64,000 nucleotides of DNA from Candidatus Saccharimonadota bacterium (GCA_017459705.1 JAFUCJ010000006.1:164809-228808); one strand, 5' to 3'. Positions 17,522 to 26,717 are shown, counted from the first letter of the stretch. The notes: a model not told the origin generated them from the letters alone. Program-made: numbers and translations.

Positions 17522-18519
17522 ATAAACATCGAATCTCCGTAACTTAGAAAGTTGTAATCTTGCGAAACGGCGTAATCGTAGGCGCGATGCAAATTATCCC
17601 AACCAGCGAAAGCACTCGCGAGCATCAGAACGGTGGACCCCGGCGCATGAAAGTTGGTAAGAAGCGCGTCGACAATCTGAAACTTGAAGCCTGGATAAAT
17701 AAAGATGTCATCTTCGCCGCTTGCTTTGCCGGTCCGAGCGTAGTACTCCAAAGTGCGAGCCACAGTAGTACCGACCGCGACAACTCGTTTGGCGTTTTGA
17801 ATTGCGGTGATAGTGTCGGCCGGAATATTGTACCATTCAGAGTGCATTTTGTGATCCTCGACGCTATCAGTGCGAATAGGGAGAAAGGTACCCAATCCGA
17901 CGTGGAGGGTGAGATATTTGATGTCGATACCTTTACTACGAATCCGAGCTAGTAAATCTTCTGTCATATTGAGACTGGCGGTAGGAGCGGCGGCGGAACC
18001 CATGTGGCTAGCCCAGACAGTCTGATAACGTTCGGTGTCGCTTTTATCGGCGTCACGATGTAGATACGGCGGCAAGGGAACCGAGCCATATAGTTCGGCT
18101 AGTTCATCTAGTGGGCGACTCGACTCAACTTCGGCAATGCCACCATCAAGAATGCGTGCGATGCGAATATGGTCGGGGCTCGACACGTCCGCGTCGCCTA
18201 CGCTTAGAATATCGCCATCGTGCAGTTTGCCGCGGTACATGACGCGTGCTGACTCGTCGCCGTGTTTTTCGAGGACGACAAGTTCACGCGGACGTCCGTC
18301 TGGGAGTTTACAAAATAGCCGCGAGCGCATGACCCGCGTGTCATTCAAAACTAGCACGTCGCCAGGGCGAAGCAACTGGTCCAGTTCAGCATATTTAGAA
18401 TCGGTGATAGCCCCAGTTTGCCTGTCGAGCACCAAAAGTCGCGTCGCGCCACGCTCTTTGGGCGGATATTTAGCAATACGTTCCTCTGGCAAATCATAAT
18501 TAAAATCAGATACTAACAT
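17515..18519 (-). CDS. queA: S-adenosylmethionine:tRNA ribosyltransferase-isomerase
   Basis: QueA adds the epoxycyclopentane ring of queuosine from SAM to preQ1 in tRNA. At 334 residues it is normal length, begins with the family hallmark DFNYDLPEERIAKYP, and contains GDVLVLNDTRV, LTLHVGLGTF and TNFHAPGSTVLMLASAF. It is upstream of tgt on the minus strand with a 7-nt overlap. A TATTAT box lies just upstream of the start with no Shine-Dalgarno. The 145 nt to the divergent permease gene hold only AT-rich promoter-like sequence. Confidence 0.95.
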   Translation of the reverse strand: MLVSDFNYDLPEERIAKYPPKERGATRLLVLDRQTGAITDSKYAELDQLLRPGDVLVLNDTRVMRSRLFCKLPDGRPRELVVLEKHGDESARVMYRGKLHDGDILSVGDADVSSPDHIRIARILDGGIAEVESSRPLDELAELYGSVPLPPYLHRDADKSDTERYQTVWASHMGSAAAPTASLNMTEDLLARIRSKGIDIKYLTLHVGLGTFLPIRTDSVEDHKMHSEWYNIPADTITAIQNAKRVVAVGTTVARTLEYYARTGKASGEDDIFIYPGFKFQIVDALLTNFHAPGSTVLMLASAFAGWDNLHRAYDYAVSQDYNFLSYGDSMFIC

Positions 18520-18664
18520 TGTATATATAATAACATATTTCTGATATTTTTTCTAGCATCGGTTGTCTGCACGAAAATAGCTGGACGTGCGTATGGCATG
18601 AGTTTTGATATATTAGTGACTAATTTTCGATTTTTGTGGTAAAATAGTTTTATGAAGGAGGTTT

Positions 18665-19774
18665 ATGTCCAAGGTAATAGAGACTGATTTGAAAACTTTT
18701 GTTAAGTTTTGGCTGGTACCGCTGGGGATTTTTCTGGTCGGGCTTTTCGTTATTTCGGCCAAGACAGCACTGATTGTAATTGGACTGTCGATATTTTTGG
18801 CGTTGGCGTTAAAGCCGCTAGTGCGCAAGGTGAACGGTTTCTTCGTTAAACATTTCGGCACCGAGAAGAAGCATCAAACAGCCTCAGCGATTTTGGCATA
18901 TTTAATCGTCGTAATCGTAATCGGCGGAATTATTGCCGTAATCGGACCGGTCGTGGTAACGGAGACGTCAAAGTTTATCCAGAACTTTCCGGAAACTTTC
19001 GAAAAGACTTTCGGCGGCTGGGAAGGAATTAACGAATTCGGCAGAAAGATTGGCGTGGCAGATTTGCACGCCGAAATCACGAGATCGCTCAATGACTTAT
19101 CCAACAATATCCTAGGATTCTTGGGCAATAACTTGGTGGCGAGTGTGGGCGGAGTAGCTGATGTGGTAATGAAGATAGTTTTGATTTTAGTGCTAACGTT
19201 GTTGTTTTTGCTTGAAGGACCGTCACTCATGGGTGCTTTTTGGCGAGCAGTAGCTTCCGGTGAAGATGACAAGAAGCCAGTTTCTGTTGCCAAGCGTATT
19301 GTGTCGCGAATGGCGAATGTTGTATCGACCTATGTTTCGCGTCAGACGATTGTGGCGGCCATAGATGGTTGTGCGTCGGCGTCGATCGTCTTTGTGTTGT
19401 CATTATTTACGGATGTTGGTTCTAATATTGCTATACCGATGGGACTTATCACGATGTCGTTCTACCTTATCCCGATGTTTGGTCAGTTCATTGGTGGGTC
19501 GCTAGTAACAGTATTGCTGTTCTTTTCGAGTCCTCTTGCGGCAGTGATCTTCGCCGTAATCTACATTGTTTACTCGCAAATTGAGAACAATATGATAGCG
19601 CCGAAGATTCAGGGTAGCGCCTTGAAGCTCCCAGCGGTGATGATTCTGGTAGCGATCGTGTTCGGTATGTATATGTTTGGACTGCTCGGGGCAATTATCG
19701 CGGTGCCAATCGCTGGCTGTATCCGCGTCATCGCCGACGAATACCCCAACATAAAAGCAGCTAGGCGAGCATAA
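18665..19774 (+). CDS. AI-2E family transporter-like permease
   Basis: 369 residues, eight predicted membrane helices in the AI-2E exporter (PerM/YdiK) pattern: two N-terminal helices, a large loop, then a C-terminal bundle with PMGLITMSFYLIPMFGQFIGG and IENNMIAPKIQGSALKLPA, which are family hallmarks. Members export autoinducer-2, other small solutes or sodium; the substrate here is unknown. Translation starts at a strong AAGGAGG. A TAAAAT at about 18642 is the likely -10. The stop overlaps the ATG of the next gene, so they are coupled. Confidence 0.85.
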   Translation: MSKVIETDLKTFVKFWLVPLGIFLVGLFVISAKTALIVIGLSIFLALALKPLVRKVNGFFVKHFGTEKKHQTASAILAYLIVVIVIGGIIAVIGPVVVTETSKFIQNFPETFEKTFGGWEGINEFGRKIGVADLHAEITRSLNDLSNNILGFLGNNLVASVGGVADVVMKIVLILVLTLLFLLEGPSLMGAFWRAVASGEDDKKPVSVAKRIVSRMANVVSTYVSRQTIVAAIDGCASASIVFVLSLFTDVGSNIAIPMGLITMSFYLIPMFGQFIGGSLVTVLLFFSSPLAAVIFAVIYIVYSQIENNMIAPKIQGSALKLPAVMILVAIVFGMYMFGLLGAIIAVPIAGCIRVIADEYPNIKAARRA

Positions 19775-20910
19775 TGGTTGATTCTGCGAAAATCGTAGAA
19801 CGCGGCGACCAAAAAATCAGGGAGTACACCACTCGCCGTAAGAAATCCGAAAAGAAAACCTGGAAACAGCGTTTCGGCAAGCCGCTATTATTCTTAGTAT
19901 TTATCGGTATCAACGTGGGAGTGATTGCCGCCACGGCCATAAATGAATTTGGCAATTCCAAGGAGGCGGCTGAGCTCGCTGAGATTCGCATCAATTGGTG
20001 GTTGCTCATACCGGCGGCGCTGTGTTTTGTGGTTGCTTTCACGCTTGATTTGTACAAGTATGTATTGTTGCTTCGCAAAAATACCAAGCCCGGCACTTTC
20101 AAACGTGGGGAGGATTGGAAGTTGGCAAGACGCACAGTGATTTTTGGTCGATATTATGACAATATCACTCCGGCGGCGGTCGGTGGGCAACCGTTTCAGA
20201 TTTACTATTTGCACAAGAGCGGCAAATTACCCTCTGGACTTGCTACGACTCTACCGATGATTGGGATGATTAGTCTGCAAATAGGCTTTATTATCCTAGC
20301 GCTTGTCTGCTTCATTGCGGGGGCGAGCGACAAAATGATGATGCTCGGCGTCACGGCGTGGCTAGGTTTGTTGTTCTACGCTTTTTGGCCAGTCATGGTA
20401 CTAATCGCGACATTTTTCCCGAAGACAACCGCCAAAATCATCAATTTTGTCGTAAAGTTACTTGCGAAAGTCAAAATTATCAAGAATCGTGACGCGGCAG
20501 TTAAGCGCATCGAGTATGAAGTGGGAGAATATGCGGCTTCCGTCAAAATGATTCTGAAACAGCGGGGACTGCTCGCGAAACTGATTATTATCATGGTAAT
20601 ATACAATATCCTGATCGCATCAATTCCGTTTTTCGTGTTGACGGCTTTTGGCGGCGACGTCGCGTATTGGCCTTCGCTCTGTCTCACTGTAGCAGTGATG
20701 AGCGCCGTCTATTTCGTGCCAACACCGGGCAATTCCGGAGCGGCGGAAGGAGCTTTCTATTTAGTATTTAATGCGCTGTCGACAGGATATGTGTTCTGGG
20801 CGATGCTGATTTGGCGGTTCTTTACGTATTACATATATATTATAATGGGGCCGATTACATACCTGATTATAAAAATTGAAAAGAAGAAGCATAAAGACGG
20901 GAAAGTGTAG
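19774..20910 (+). CDS. Lysylphosphatidylglycerol synthase TM-domain / UPF0104 flippase-like protein
   Basis: 378 residues with a basic cytoplasmic N-terminus (about 1-40) and about eight membrane helices. GRYYDNITPAAVGGQPFQIYYL and VPTPGNSGAAEGAFY are the conserved patterns of the MprF/AglD-like transmembrane domain. There is no lysyltransferase domain, so it may flip lipid or lipid-linked glycans across the membrane rather than synthesise them. It is translationally coupled to the AI-2E-like permease and followed closely by the ABC exporter pair. Confidence 0.8.
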   Translation: MVDSAKIVERGDQKIREYTTRRKKSEKKTWKQRFGKPLLFLVFIGINVGVIAATAINEFGNSKEAAELAEIRINWWLLIPAALCFVVAFTLDLYKYVLLLRKNTKPGTFKRGEDWKLARRTVIFGRYYDNITPAAVGGQPFQIYYLHKSGKLPSGLATTLPMIGMISLQIGFIILALVCFIAGASDKMMMLGVTAWLGLLFYAFWPVMVLIATFFPKTTAKIINFVVKLLAKVKIIKNRDAAVKRIEYEVGEYAASVKMILKQRGLLAKLIIIMVIYNILIASIPFFVLTAFGGDVAYWPSLCLTVAVMSAVYFVPTPGNSGAAEGAFYLVFNALSTGYVFWAMLIWRFFTYYIYIIMGPITYLIIKIEKKKHKDGKV

Positions 20911-20924
20911 TATAATAGTATAAT

Positions 20925-22676
20925 ATGTTCAAGTTGATGAGGTTTTTGAAACCGTATTGGTGGCAGGTAATCATACTGATAATTGCGACTGGCGGTCAGG
21001 TTTATGCGACATTGCAGTTGCCAGCACTGATGGCAGACATTATCAATAACGGGATTGTGGCCGGAGATATTCCGCAAATTTGGCAGGATGGCGGCAGGAT
21101 GTTACTACTTGCGGTTGTGTCGGCGGCGGCATCATTTGTAGCAAGTTATTTCTCGGCGAAGATTGGTGCTTATTTTTCGCGAGATTTGCGCGCCGCGGTT
21201 TTTCAGAAAGTATTAAACTTTAACTTGATTGATTTGAAAACGTTTAGCACGGCAAGTTTGATTACGCGCACGACGAACGATGTAAACCAAGTACAGACGG
21301 TAATCACGATTATTCTATCGCTACTGCTGAGAGCGCCGCTTTTTTGTATTTTCGGTCTAATCATGGCGATTCAGACTGCGCCGGAAATGAGCTGGATTAT
21401 CGTGGTGGGCATTACCGCGGTTGTGATTTCAGTAGCGGTGATTATGTCGCTAGTGGGCCCAAAGTTCAAGATTTTCCAGAAACTCGTCGACCGAGTGACT
21501 TTGATTACGCGAGAAAACTTAACTGGGCTCAAAGTCGTGCGCGCCTTCAATAACGAGCAAGTCGAGAAAAAGAAGTTCATCAAGACCAACGGCGAGCTCA
21601 CTAAACTTTTGATTTTCGTGGACAGAATACTGGAATTGCAGAACCCGCTAATCAACATCATATTCAATGGTCTGACGCTCCTTTGTTCATGGGTGGGCAT
21701 TTCATTACTGACGCAAGATTTTTCATACTTGGGCAACATGACGGCATTTGCGGAATATGTAACGTATGTAATGATGTCATTCTTGATGCTATCAATATTC
21801 TTTATTATGATACCGAGGGCCAATGTTTCGGCAGGGAGAATTAACGAAATCTTGAAAACAAAAGAGAAGATACATTGGCTCTCAAAGACGAAGGGGATCC
21901 CAAACAAGCAAGCGCTAGTGGAGTTTAAGAAAGTTAGTTTTTCGTATCCAGACGCTTCGGAAAAGGTGCTGGACAATATATCTTTCGTCGCCCGGGCGGG
22001 CGAGACGACGGCCTTCATCGGGTCGACTGGCTCAGGTAAATCAACTCTGATTAATCTCGTGCCAAGGTTTTATGAAGCGACGAGCGGAGAAGTAACCGTG
22101 AATGGCATAAATGTACGAGATTACGAGAAAGATGATTTGATGAAGAGAATCGGCCTAGTGCCGCAGAGAGGGTTATTGTTCTCGGGGACGGTGGCCGCAA
22201 ATATCAAATTCGGCGCGCCCAATGCAGCCGAAGAGCAGGTCAAGAAAGCAGCTGAGATTGCGCAAGCAGACGGTTTTATTAGAAAATTGTCCGGCGGATA
22301 TAGCGCGCATATTGCGCAGGGTGGCACCAATGTATCTGGTGGACAGAAACAACGACTCTCAATTGCGCGTGCTATATGTAAGAATCCAGATATATTTATC
22401 TTTGACGATTCATTTTCGGCGCTAGATATGAAAACTGACGCAAGACTCCGCGCCGCGTTAAAACCCATCACGAAAGACGCCGTAGTATTAATCGTAGCGC
22501 AGAGGATTAGTACAATAAAGGATGCCGAGCAAATCATCGTTCTGGACAAAGGCAAAATGGTAGGCAAGGGCACACACCGAGAGCTAATGTCTGGTTGCGA
22601 CGTGTATCGTTCAATTGTAAAATCACAATTATCCGAAGAGGAGTGGAGAAAGGAGACGCATGGGGCCAGGGCATAG
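20925..22676 (+). CDS. ABC exporter half-transporter, degenerate-site subunit
   Basis: 583 residues: six membrane helices (about 1-310) then a nucleotide-binding domain with Walker A GSTGSGKST, Q-loop LVPQRGLLF, signature VSGGQKQRL and Walker B IFIFDDSFSALD. The catalytic glutamate after Walker B is an aspartate-serine (DDS), as in the degenerate site of heterodimeric exporters. The next gene encodes the partner with a normal glutamate. Substrates could be lipids, peptides or drugs. The ATG is 8 nt after TATAAT 20911-20916 with no Shine-Dalgarno. Confidence 0.9.
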   Translation: MFKLMRFLKPYWWQVIILIIATGGQVYATLQLPALMADIINNGIVAGDIPQIWQDGGRMLLLAVVSAAASFVASYFSAKIGAYFSRDLRAAVFQKVLNFNLIDLKTFSTASLITRTTNDVNQVQTVITIILSLLLRAPLFCIFGLIMAIQTAPEMSWIIVVGITAVVISVAVIMSLVGPKFKIFQKLVDRVTLITRENLTGLKVVRAFNNEQVEKKKFIKTNGELTKLLIFVDRILELQNPLINIIFNGLTLLCSWVGISLLTQDFSYLGNMTAFAEYVTYVMMSFLMLSIFFIMIPRANVSAGRINEILKTKEKIHWLSKTKGIPNKQALVEFKKVSFSYPDASEKVLDNISFVARAGETTAFIGSTGSGKSTLINLVPRFYEATSGEVTVNGINVRDYEKDDLMKRIGLVPQRGLLFSGTVAANIKFGAPNAAEEQVKKAAEIAQADGFIRKLSGGYSAHIAQGGTNVSGGQKQRLSIARAICKNPDIFIFDDSFSALDMKTDARLRAALKPITKDAVVLIVAQRISTIKDAEQIIVLDKGKMVGKGTHRELMSGCDVYRSIVKSQLSEEEWRKETHGARA

Positions 22677-24444
22677 TTACAAAGGGGCTGACGGCAGAAT
22701 CAAAAACACGAAGCGGGCGGCAAAAGAGTTTTTACATTCTGTGCGTCCTTACCGCTGGCCAATAATCGCGTCAGTCATACTATCTGTCGGGTCGGCAGTA
22801 GTCGGGCTTTTTGTGCCGAAACTACTTGGTGACATGACAAATATCGCCGTAGCTTCTTTTCCCGAATTGGACTGGGGCGCCATTTCCGGCAAAGCCATTA
22901 CGGTCCTGATATTATTCTTGACGTCAGCTGCGCTACAATATGCACAGGCGTTCGTGCTGGCCGTAGTGTCGGCAAATTATACCAAAGATTTGCGCGAAAA
23001 AATCATTAGCAAAATAATGAAACTGCCAATTTCATATTTCGACAGACATAAGTTTGGCGATACTTTGTCACGCATGACTAATGATGTGGACGTACTGACG
23101 ACTTCAATGTCACAGGAGATTGCTGACGTTTCTCTGTCGCTCACTGTCCTAATCGGAGTGATGATTATGATGCTGACGATTTCGGTACCGTTGTCACTCG
23201 TGGCATTTATCGTGGTGCCACTATCTGTGGTGGTCGTGGGCAGGATTACGGCTTTCGCGCAGAAGTATTTCCGAGAGCAACAGGCGACGCTGGGGGCATT
23301 AAATAGTAAAATCGAAGAGGACTATGCTGGACAAGTCGTAATTAAATCTAACTCGTACGAGGGCGCAGCTACGGCAAGTTTCGATGAGACCAATGCCAAA
23401 CTTGCAAAAGCGGCGACGCGTGCACAGATTTTTTCGTCGCTGTCATTTCCGGTAACTCATGTTTTTACCAATCTCGGCTATATTGCAATTTGTATTCTCG
23501 GCGGGGTATTCGTAGTGGAGGGTCACATGACGATTGGCAGTATACAGGCGTTTATCCAATATGTGTCCAGGTTTAATCGTCCGATTACGGAAATCGCTTC
23601 AACTACGGCAACTATCCAGGCATTACTGGCGGCAAGTGAACGAGTCTTTGAGTTCCTCAGTGAATCCGAAGAAGAACCGGATGCGGAACCGGCGCTAGTG
23701 ATACCCCGCGTGAAGGGCGAGGTCGAATTTCATAATGTAAACTTTGGCTACGACGAAAAAACGCCGGTTATTAAAGATTTTTCGGTCAAAGTCCAGCCCG
23801 GAATGAAAGTTGCTATCGTGGGACCGACTGGTGCCGGCAAGACCACAATCATCAATCTTCTGATGAGATTTTATGAGCCTACTTCTGGATATATCACAAT
23901 CGATGGCGCGCCGATACGCGAGATGAAGCGTGCGGACGTGCGACAGATGTTCGGCATGGTATTACAAGACACATGGCTGTTTTCTGGGAGCATCGAGGAG
24001 AATCTACGGTATGGACGGCAGGGCGCAACATTGGCTGAGCTAAAAACGGCGGCGAAGTCTAGCAATGTTGAACATGTAATCGAAGCATTACCGCACGGCT
24101 ATAAGACAGTCATATCAGAAGATTCAGATAACATCTCTGCCGGTGAAAAACAACTAATCACTATTGCGCGCGCGATGACAGCAAATCCACCGATGATGAT
24201 TCTTGATGAAGCAACATCAAATGTCGATACGAGAACCGAACAGCTGATTCAGGATTCGCTTGAAAAATTGACCGGAGGTAGAACTTCGTTTGTGATAGCG
24301 CACCGGCTATCAACCATTCGCAACTCGGATCTGATTTTGGTGATGCGAGATGGTCAGATTGTGGAATCCGGCAAGCACAAAGATTTACTTGCGGCTGATG
24401 GGTTTTATGCCGAATTGTACAACTCGCAGTTTGCCGAGAATTAG
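22660..24444 (+). CDS. ABC exporter half-transporter, catalytic subunit
   Basis: 594 residues with six membrane helices and an ATPase domain: Walker A GPTGAGKTT, Q-loop MVLQDTWLF, Walker B MMILDEATSNVD with the catalytic glutamate, and switch histidine in IAHRLST. The signature is ISAGEKQ instead of LSGGQ, the usual deviation in the subunit that completes the degenerate site of its partner. It overlaps the previous gene by 17 nt and has AAAGGAG before the ATG. Together they should form one heterodimeric type IV exporter. Confidence 0.9.
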   Translation: MGPGHSYKGADGRIKNTKRAAKEFLHSVRPYRWPIIASVILSVGSAVVGLFVPKLLGDMTNIAVASFPELDWGAISGKAITVLILFLTSAALQYAQAFVLAVVSANYTKDLREKIISKIMKLPISYFDRHKFGDTLSRMTNDVDVLTTSMSQEIADVSLSLTVLIGVMIMMLTISVPLSLVAFIVVPLSVVVVGRITAFAQKYFREQQATLGALNSKIEEDYAGQVVIKSNSYEGAATASFDETNAKLAKAATRAQIFSSLSFPVTHVFTNLGYIAICILGGVFVVEGHMTIGSIQAFIQYVSRFNRPITEIASTTATIQALLAASERVFEFLSESEEEPDAEPALVIPRVKGEVEFHNVNFGYDEKTPVIKDFSVKVQPGMKVAIVGPTGAGKTTIINLLMRFYEPTSGYITIDGAPIREMKRADVRQMFGMVLQDTWLFSGSIEENLRYGRQGATLAELKTAAKSSNVEHVIEALPHGYKTVISEDSDNISAGEKQLITIARAMTANPPMMILDEATSNVDTRTEQLIQDSLEKLTGGRTSFVIAHRLSTIRNSDLILVMRDGQIVESGKHKDLLAADGFYAELYNSQFAEN

Positions 24445-24506
24445 TGGACACAAGCGATGAGGGTGGCCGCCACCACTTGTGGTCGTGGTCTTGGCTGGCC
24501 CACTAA
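24441..24506. repeat. Dyad element spanning both stop codons of convergent genes
   Basis: Three nested inverted arms: TTAGTGG (24441-24447) with CCACTAA (24500-24506), CACAAG (24449-24454) with CTTGTG (24476-24481), and GGTGG with CCACC (24462-24474). The outer arms contain the stop codons of the ABC gene (plus) and tmk (minus). There is no T-run. Confidence 0.55.
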
Positions 24507-25108
24507 GCGTCTAGGGAGCTTATCAGCTTGTCAAATACTTCGTCGATAGTGCCGGAAGCGTCAATGATGGGGATATTAAAATCTTTGGCAATTTTAGGAT
24601 AGGCATCATTTACCCTCTGTTGAAAATCATTTGGCTTTTTCTCGAATGTTTCCACTGCCTTACCGCGGTCAAATTGGCGCGCAAGACGCACATCATCCGA
24701 CACAACGAGGATGAAACTCTTGTCGGGGGAGCAATAGCGATCTGGTAAAGAATCTTTTGTAATCTTGATAATTTTGGAACGGGAGACGCCCTCGCCATAT
24801 CCTTGATAGGCAAGTGTGGAATAATAGTTCCGTGCCGAAATTACGACGCCGCCGCGTTTCAAAATAGGCTCGGCAACTTTACGCCAGAGTTCAGAACGTG
24901 AAGCTGTAAATAATAGTACATTAGTAAGCGGTTCCAGGTCGTAGCCTTTGGTGAGAAGTAGATCGTGAATCTCGTGCGCCTGCGGCAAATCGCCGTCAGG
25001 CTCATCCATGACAACGGCCTCCTTGCCCTGTTTTTCGTAATATTCTTTTAGCAAACGAGCCTGAGTAGATTTACCAGTGCCATCTTGCCCCTCAATTACA
25101 ATATACAT
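24503..25108 (-). CDS. tmk: Thymidylate kinase
   Basis: Phosphorylates dTMP to dTDP. 201 residues with P-loop EGQDGTGKST at the N-terminus, VVMDEPDGD for the DR/DE region and ISARNYYSTLAYQG in the substrate pocket. The start at 25108 (MYIVIEGQDG) was preferred over a frame extension to 25126 because TATAAT on the minus strand (25115-25120) lies 6 nt before it and canonical Tmk starts with this strand. It works with the dCMP deaminase at 27067 in dTTP salvage. Confidence 0.9.
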   Translation of the reverse strand: MYIVIEGQDGTGKSTQARLLKEYYEKQGKEAVVMDEPDGDLPQAHEIHDLLLTKGYDLEPLTNVLLFTASRSELWRKVAEPILKRGGVVISARNYYSTLAYQGYGEGVSRSKIIKITKDSLPDRYCSPDKSFILVVSDDVRLARQFDRGKAVETFEKKPNDFQQRVNDAYPKIAKDFNIPIIDASGTIDEVFDKLISSLDA

Positions 25109-25161
25109 GCTACAATTATACCACACTCAGGGTGAGTATCGCATGGTATAATATATAATAT

Positions 25162-25809
25162 ATGCACGAGAGTTGGAAAAATTTTTTGGATAGCGAATTC
25201 GGAAAACCATACTTCAAGGAACTTGCAAGTTTTTTGCATGATGAGTATGAGCACAAAACGATTTTTCCGCGCAAGACATTGGTTTTCTCAGCGTTCACGA
25301 CTGACTTGTCGAATGTTAAAGTTGTGATTTTGGGGCAGGACCCATATCATACTCCCGGAGCGGCAGAAGGCCTAGCGTTCTCCGTACCACCATCACAGCC
25401 CATCCCGCCCTCGCTCGTCAATATCTATAAAGAAATCGACTCGGACATTGGGCATCATTCGTGCACTACCGGGTCGCTAAGGTCGTGGCAGAGGCAGGGA
25501 GTTTTGCTTCTAAATACCGTGCTAACCGTAGAGGCTCACCGAGCGGGGTCGCACCGCGGGCATGGCTGGGAAACTTTCACGACCGCAACCATCTCGTACT
25601 TGAATGAAGTTCGGCCACATTTGGTTTTTCTGTTGTGGGGTCGGGATGCTCGATCCAAGAAAGCTCTAATTGACACTTCGCGGCATCTCGTGCTCGAATC
25701 CGCACATCCGTCACCGTTATCAGCACATAATGGATTCTTCGGGAATCATCATTTCTCGCGATGCAACGAGTTCTTGATCCAACATGGCGAAGATCCGATT
25801 GTGTGGTAA
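25162..25809 (+). CDS. ung: Uracil-DNA glycosylase
   Basis: Family 1 UDG of 215 residues. The water-activating loop GQDPYHTPGAAEGLAFS, the LLNTVLTVE uracil pocket, and the leucine/histidine loop HPSPLSAHNGFFGNHHF are all intact, so it should excise uracil from DNA. TATAAT at 25147-25152 is 9 nt before the ATG; the promoter region is shared with the divergent tmk. Confidence 0.95.
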   Translation: MHESWKNFLDSEFGKPYFKELASFLHDEYEHKTIFPRKTLVFSAFTTDLSNVKVVILGQDPYHTPGAAEGLAFSVPPSQPIPPSLVNIYKEIDSDIGHHSCTTGSLRSWQRQGVLLLNTVLTVEAHRAGSHRGHGWETFTTATISYLNEVRPHLVFLLWGRDARSKKALIDTSRHLVLESAHPSPLSAHNGFFGNHHFSRCNEFLIQHGEDPIVW

Positions 25810-25823
25810 GAAGTTTAGCATTC

Positions 25824-25852
25824 TTGACATTTTTCGATATGCGCGCTATAAT
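25824..25852 (+). promoter_or_regulatory. Consensus sigma70 promoter with no gene behind it
   Basis: TTGACA (25824-25829), exactly 17 nt, TATAAT (25847-25852). It is followed within 60 nt by a terminator hairpin rather than an ORF on this strand. Confidence 0.8.
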
Positions 25853-25858
25853 TAGATT

Positions 25859-25905
25859 ACATTCGGGAATACCCGCACCCCAACATTAGTTGGGGGATAT
25901 TTTTA
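25859..25905 (+). ncRNA. Candidate short RNA of about 47 nt
   Basis: Predicted product of the consensus promoter at 25824-25852. It would contain CGGGAATACCCG (25864-25875) and then CCCCAAC-ATTA-GTTGGGG (25878-25895) followed by ATATTTTTATTT, a good intrinsic terminator. No ORF fits. It may also simply terminate ung transcripts. Confidence 0.45.
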
Positions 25906-26304
25906 TTTCGAATATAATTCTAGGAAACCATCACGCACTAATTCTAAATCCGAATCAGGTACTTGTCCAATTCTACTATATAATCTAGAAGCACTATAAA
26001 CTCTTGCCTGTGATAAAACGGCAGTTTCTTTTATCCCCTTAAACTCAAACGCCGCATACCATTTTCCATTATGCTCTTGCGACGTTAACGGTACCCCCAT
26101 AAAACCGAACCTACTGAGTTTTTTCAAAACTAATACTGGTCTAGAAAAATATTCACTCTTGCCATTTATTTCAACACCAACGTTCTCACCGATTCCTACC
26201 CACCAAACCTCGCCATCTCGTACTAATTGTATTTTGCGCTCTGGCAAATTATGCAAATTCTCCTTCGCAACATTCCAGTGTCTTAATAATTCATGTTTTT
26301 CCAT
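25903..26304 (-). CDS. PemK/MazF-family toxin-like endoribonuclease
   Basis: 133 residues. After a 28-residue helical lead, VWWVGIGENVGVEINGKSEYFSRPVLVLKK and FMGVPLTSQEHNGKWYA follow the MazF/PemK beta-barrel pattern, with LSQARVYSASRLYSRIGQVP as the later conserved strand-helix. MazF toxins cleave mRNA. No antitoxin ORF is recognisable on either side, so it is an orphan or its partner lies elsewhere. Codon use is visibly more AT-rich than neighbouring genes, suggesting transfer. AAAGGAT precedes the ATG and TATAAT lies about 20 nt further upstream, unlike the leaderless neighbours. Confidence 0.8.
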   Translation of the reverse strand: MEKHELLRHWNVAKENLHNLPERKIQLVRDGEVWWVGIGENVGVEINGKSEYFSRPVLVLKKLSRFGFMGVPLTSQEHNGKWYAAFEFKGIKETAVLSQARVYSASRLYSRIGQVPDSDLELVRDGFLELYSK

Positions 26305-26441
26305 AATATCCTTTTTTTATTAATGAACAATTATAGCCACAATGCGTTGCAAAAATCAACCCCATACCTATTCTTTTATGCGCCTTGTAGCCTATAGATT
26401 CTTTTCAGAACTGGACTCGGAACTAGCCGCCTCAATGTTTT

Positions 26442-26621
26442 GCCAACCCAAAGGTACTTTTTCTCAGCCGGACTTGTTGCCTGTGTAATTATTACAACGC
26501 AGGGCAAGAAAAAATGTCCTTATTCGCCCTATCGGGCTGGGGGACATTTTTTCGTTGCTGAGTTGTAATAATTACGGCAAATAAATCTAGAAATGCTTCG
26601 AAAAAGTACCTTTGGGTTGGC
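26442..26621. repeat. 180-bp imperfect palindrome (MITE-like) in a 400-nt gene-free region
   Basis: The 22-bp arms 26442-26463 and 26600-26621 are perfectly complementary (left arm starts GCCAACCCAAAGG). Inner arms 26485-26498 and 26562-26575 (GTAATTATTACAAC and complement) are perfect, then AAAAAATGTCC pairs with GGACATTTTTT around a GCCC-TATC-GGGC apex. No ORF. The right end is repeated at 9734-9764. The region 26305-26710 contains nothing else recognisable except a TATAAT at 26681 for the next gene. Confidence 0.7.
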
Positions 26622-26717
26622 TAGTCGGCGATACAGCGGAAAAATGGCGGCGGTTTAGGCTGGTTTTAAGGTTCAGAGGATATAATTAGGACATAAAGTT
26701 AAACAAGGATTTAAAAA

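Noticed and set aside
22660..24444. Degenerate ISAGEKQ signature as evidence of a dead ABC subunit
   Set aside because: Such a deviation is normal for the subunit completing the degenerate site of a heterodimeric exporter; Walker A and B are intact.
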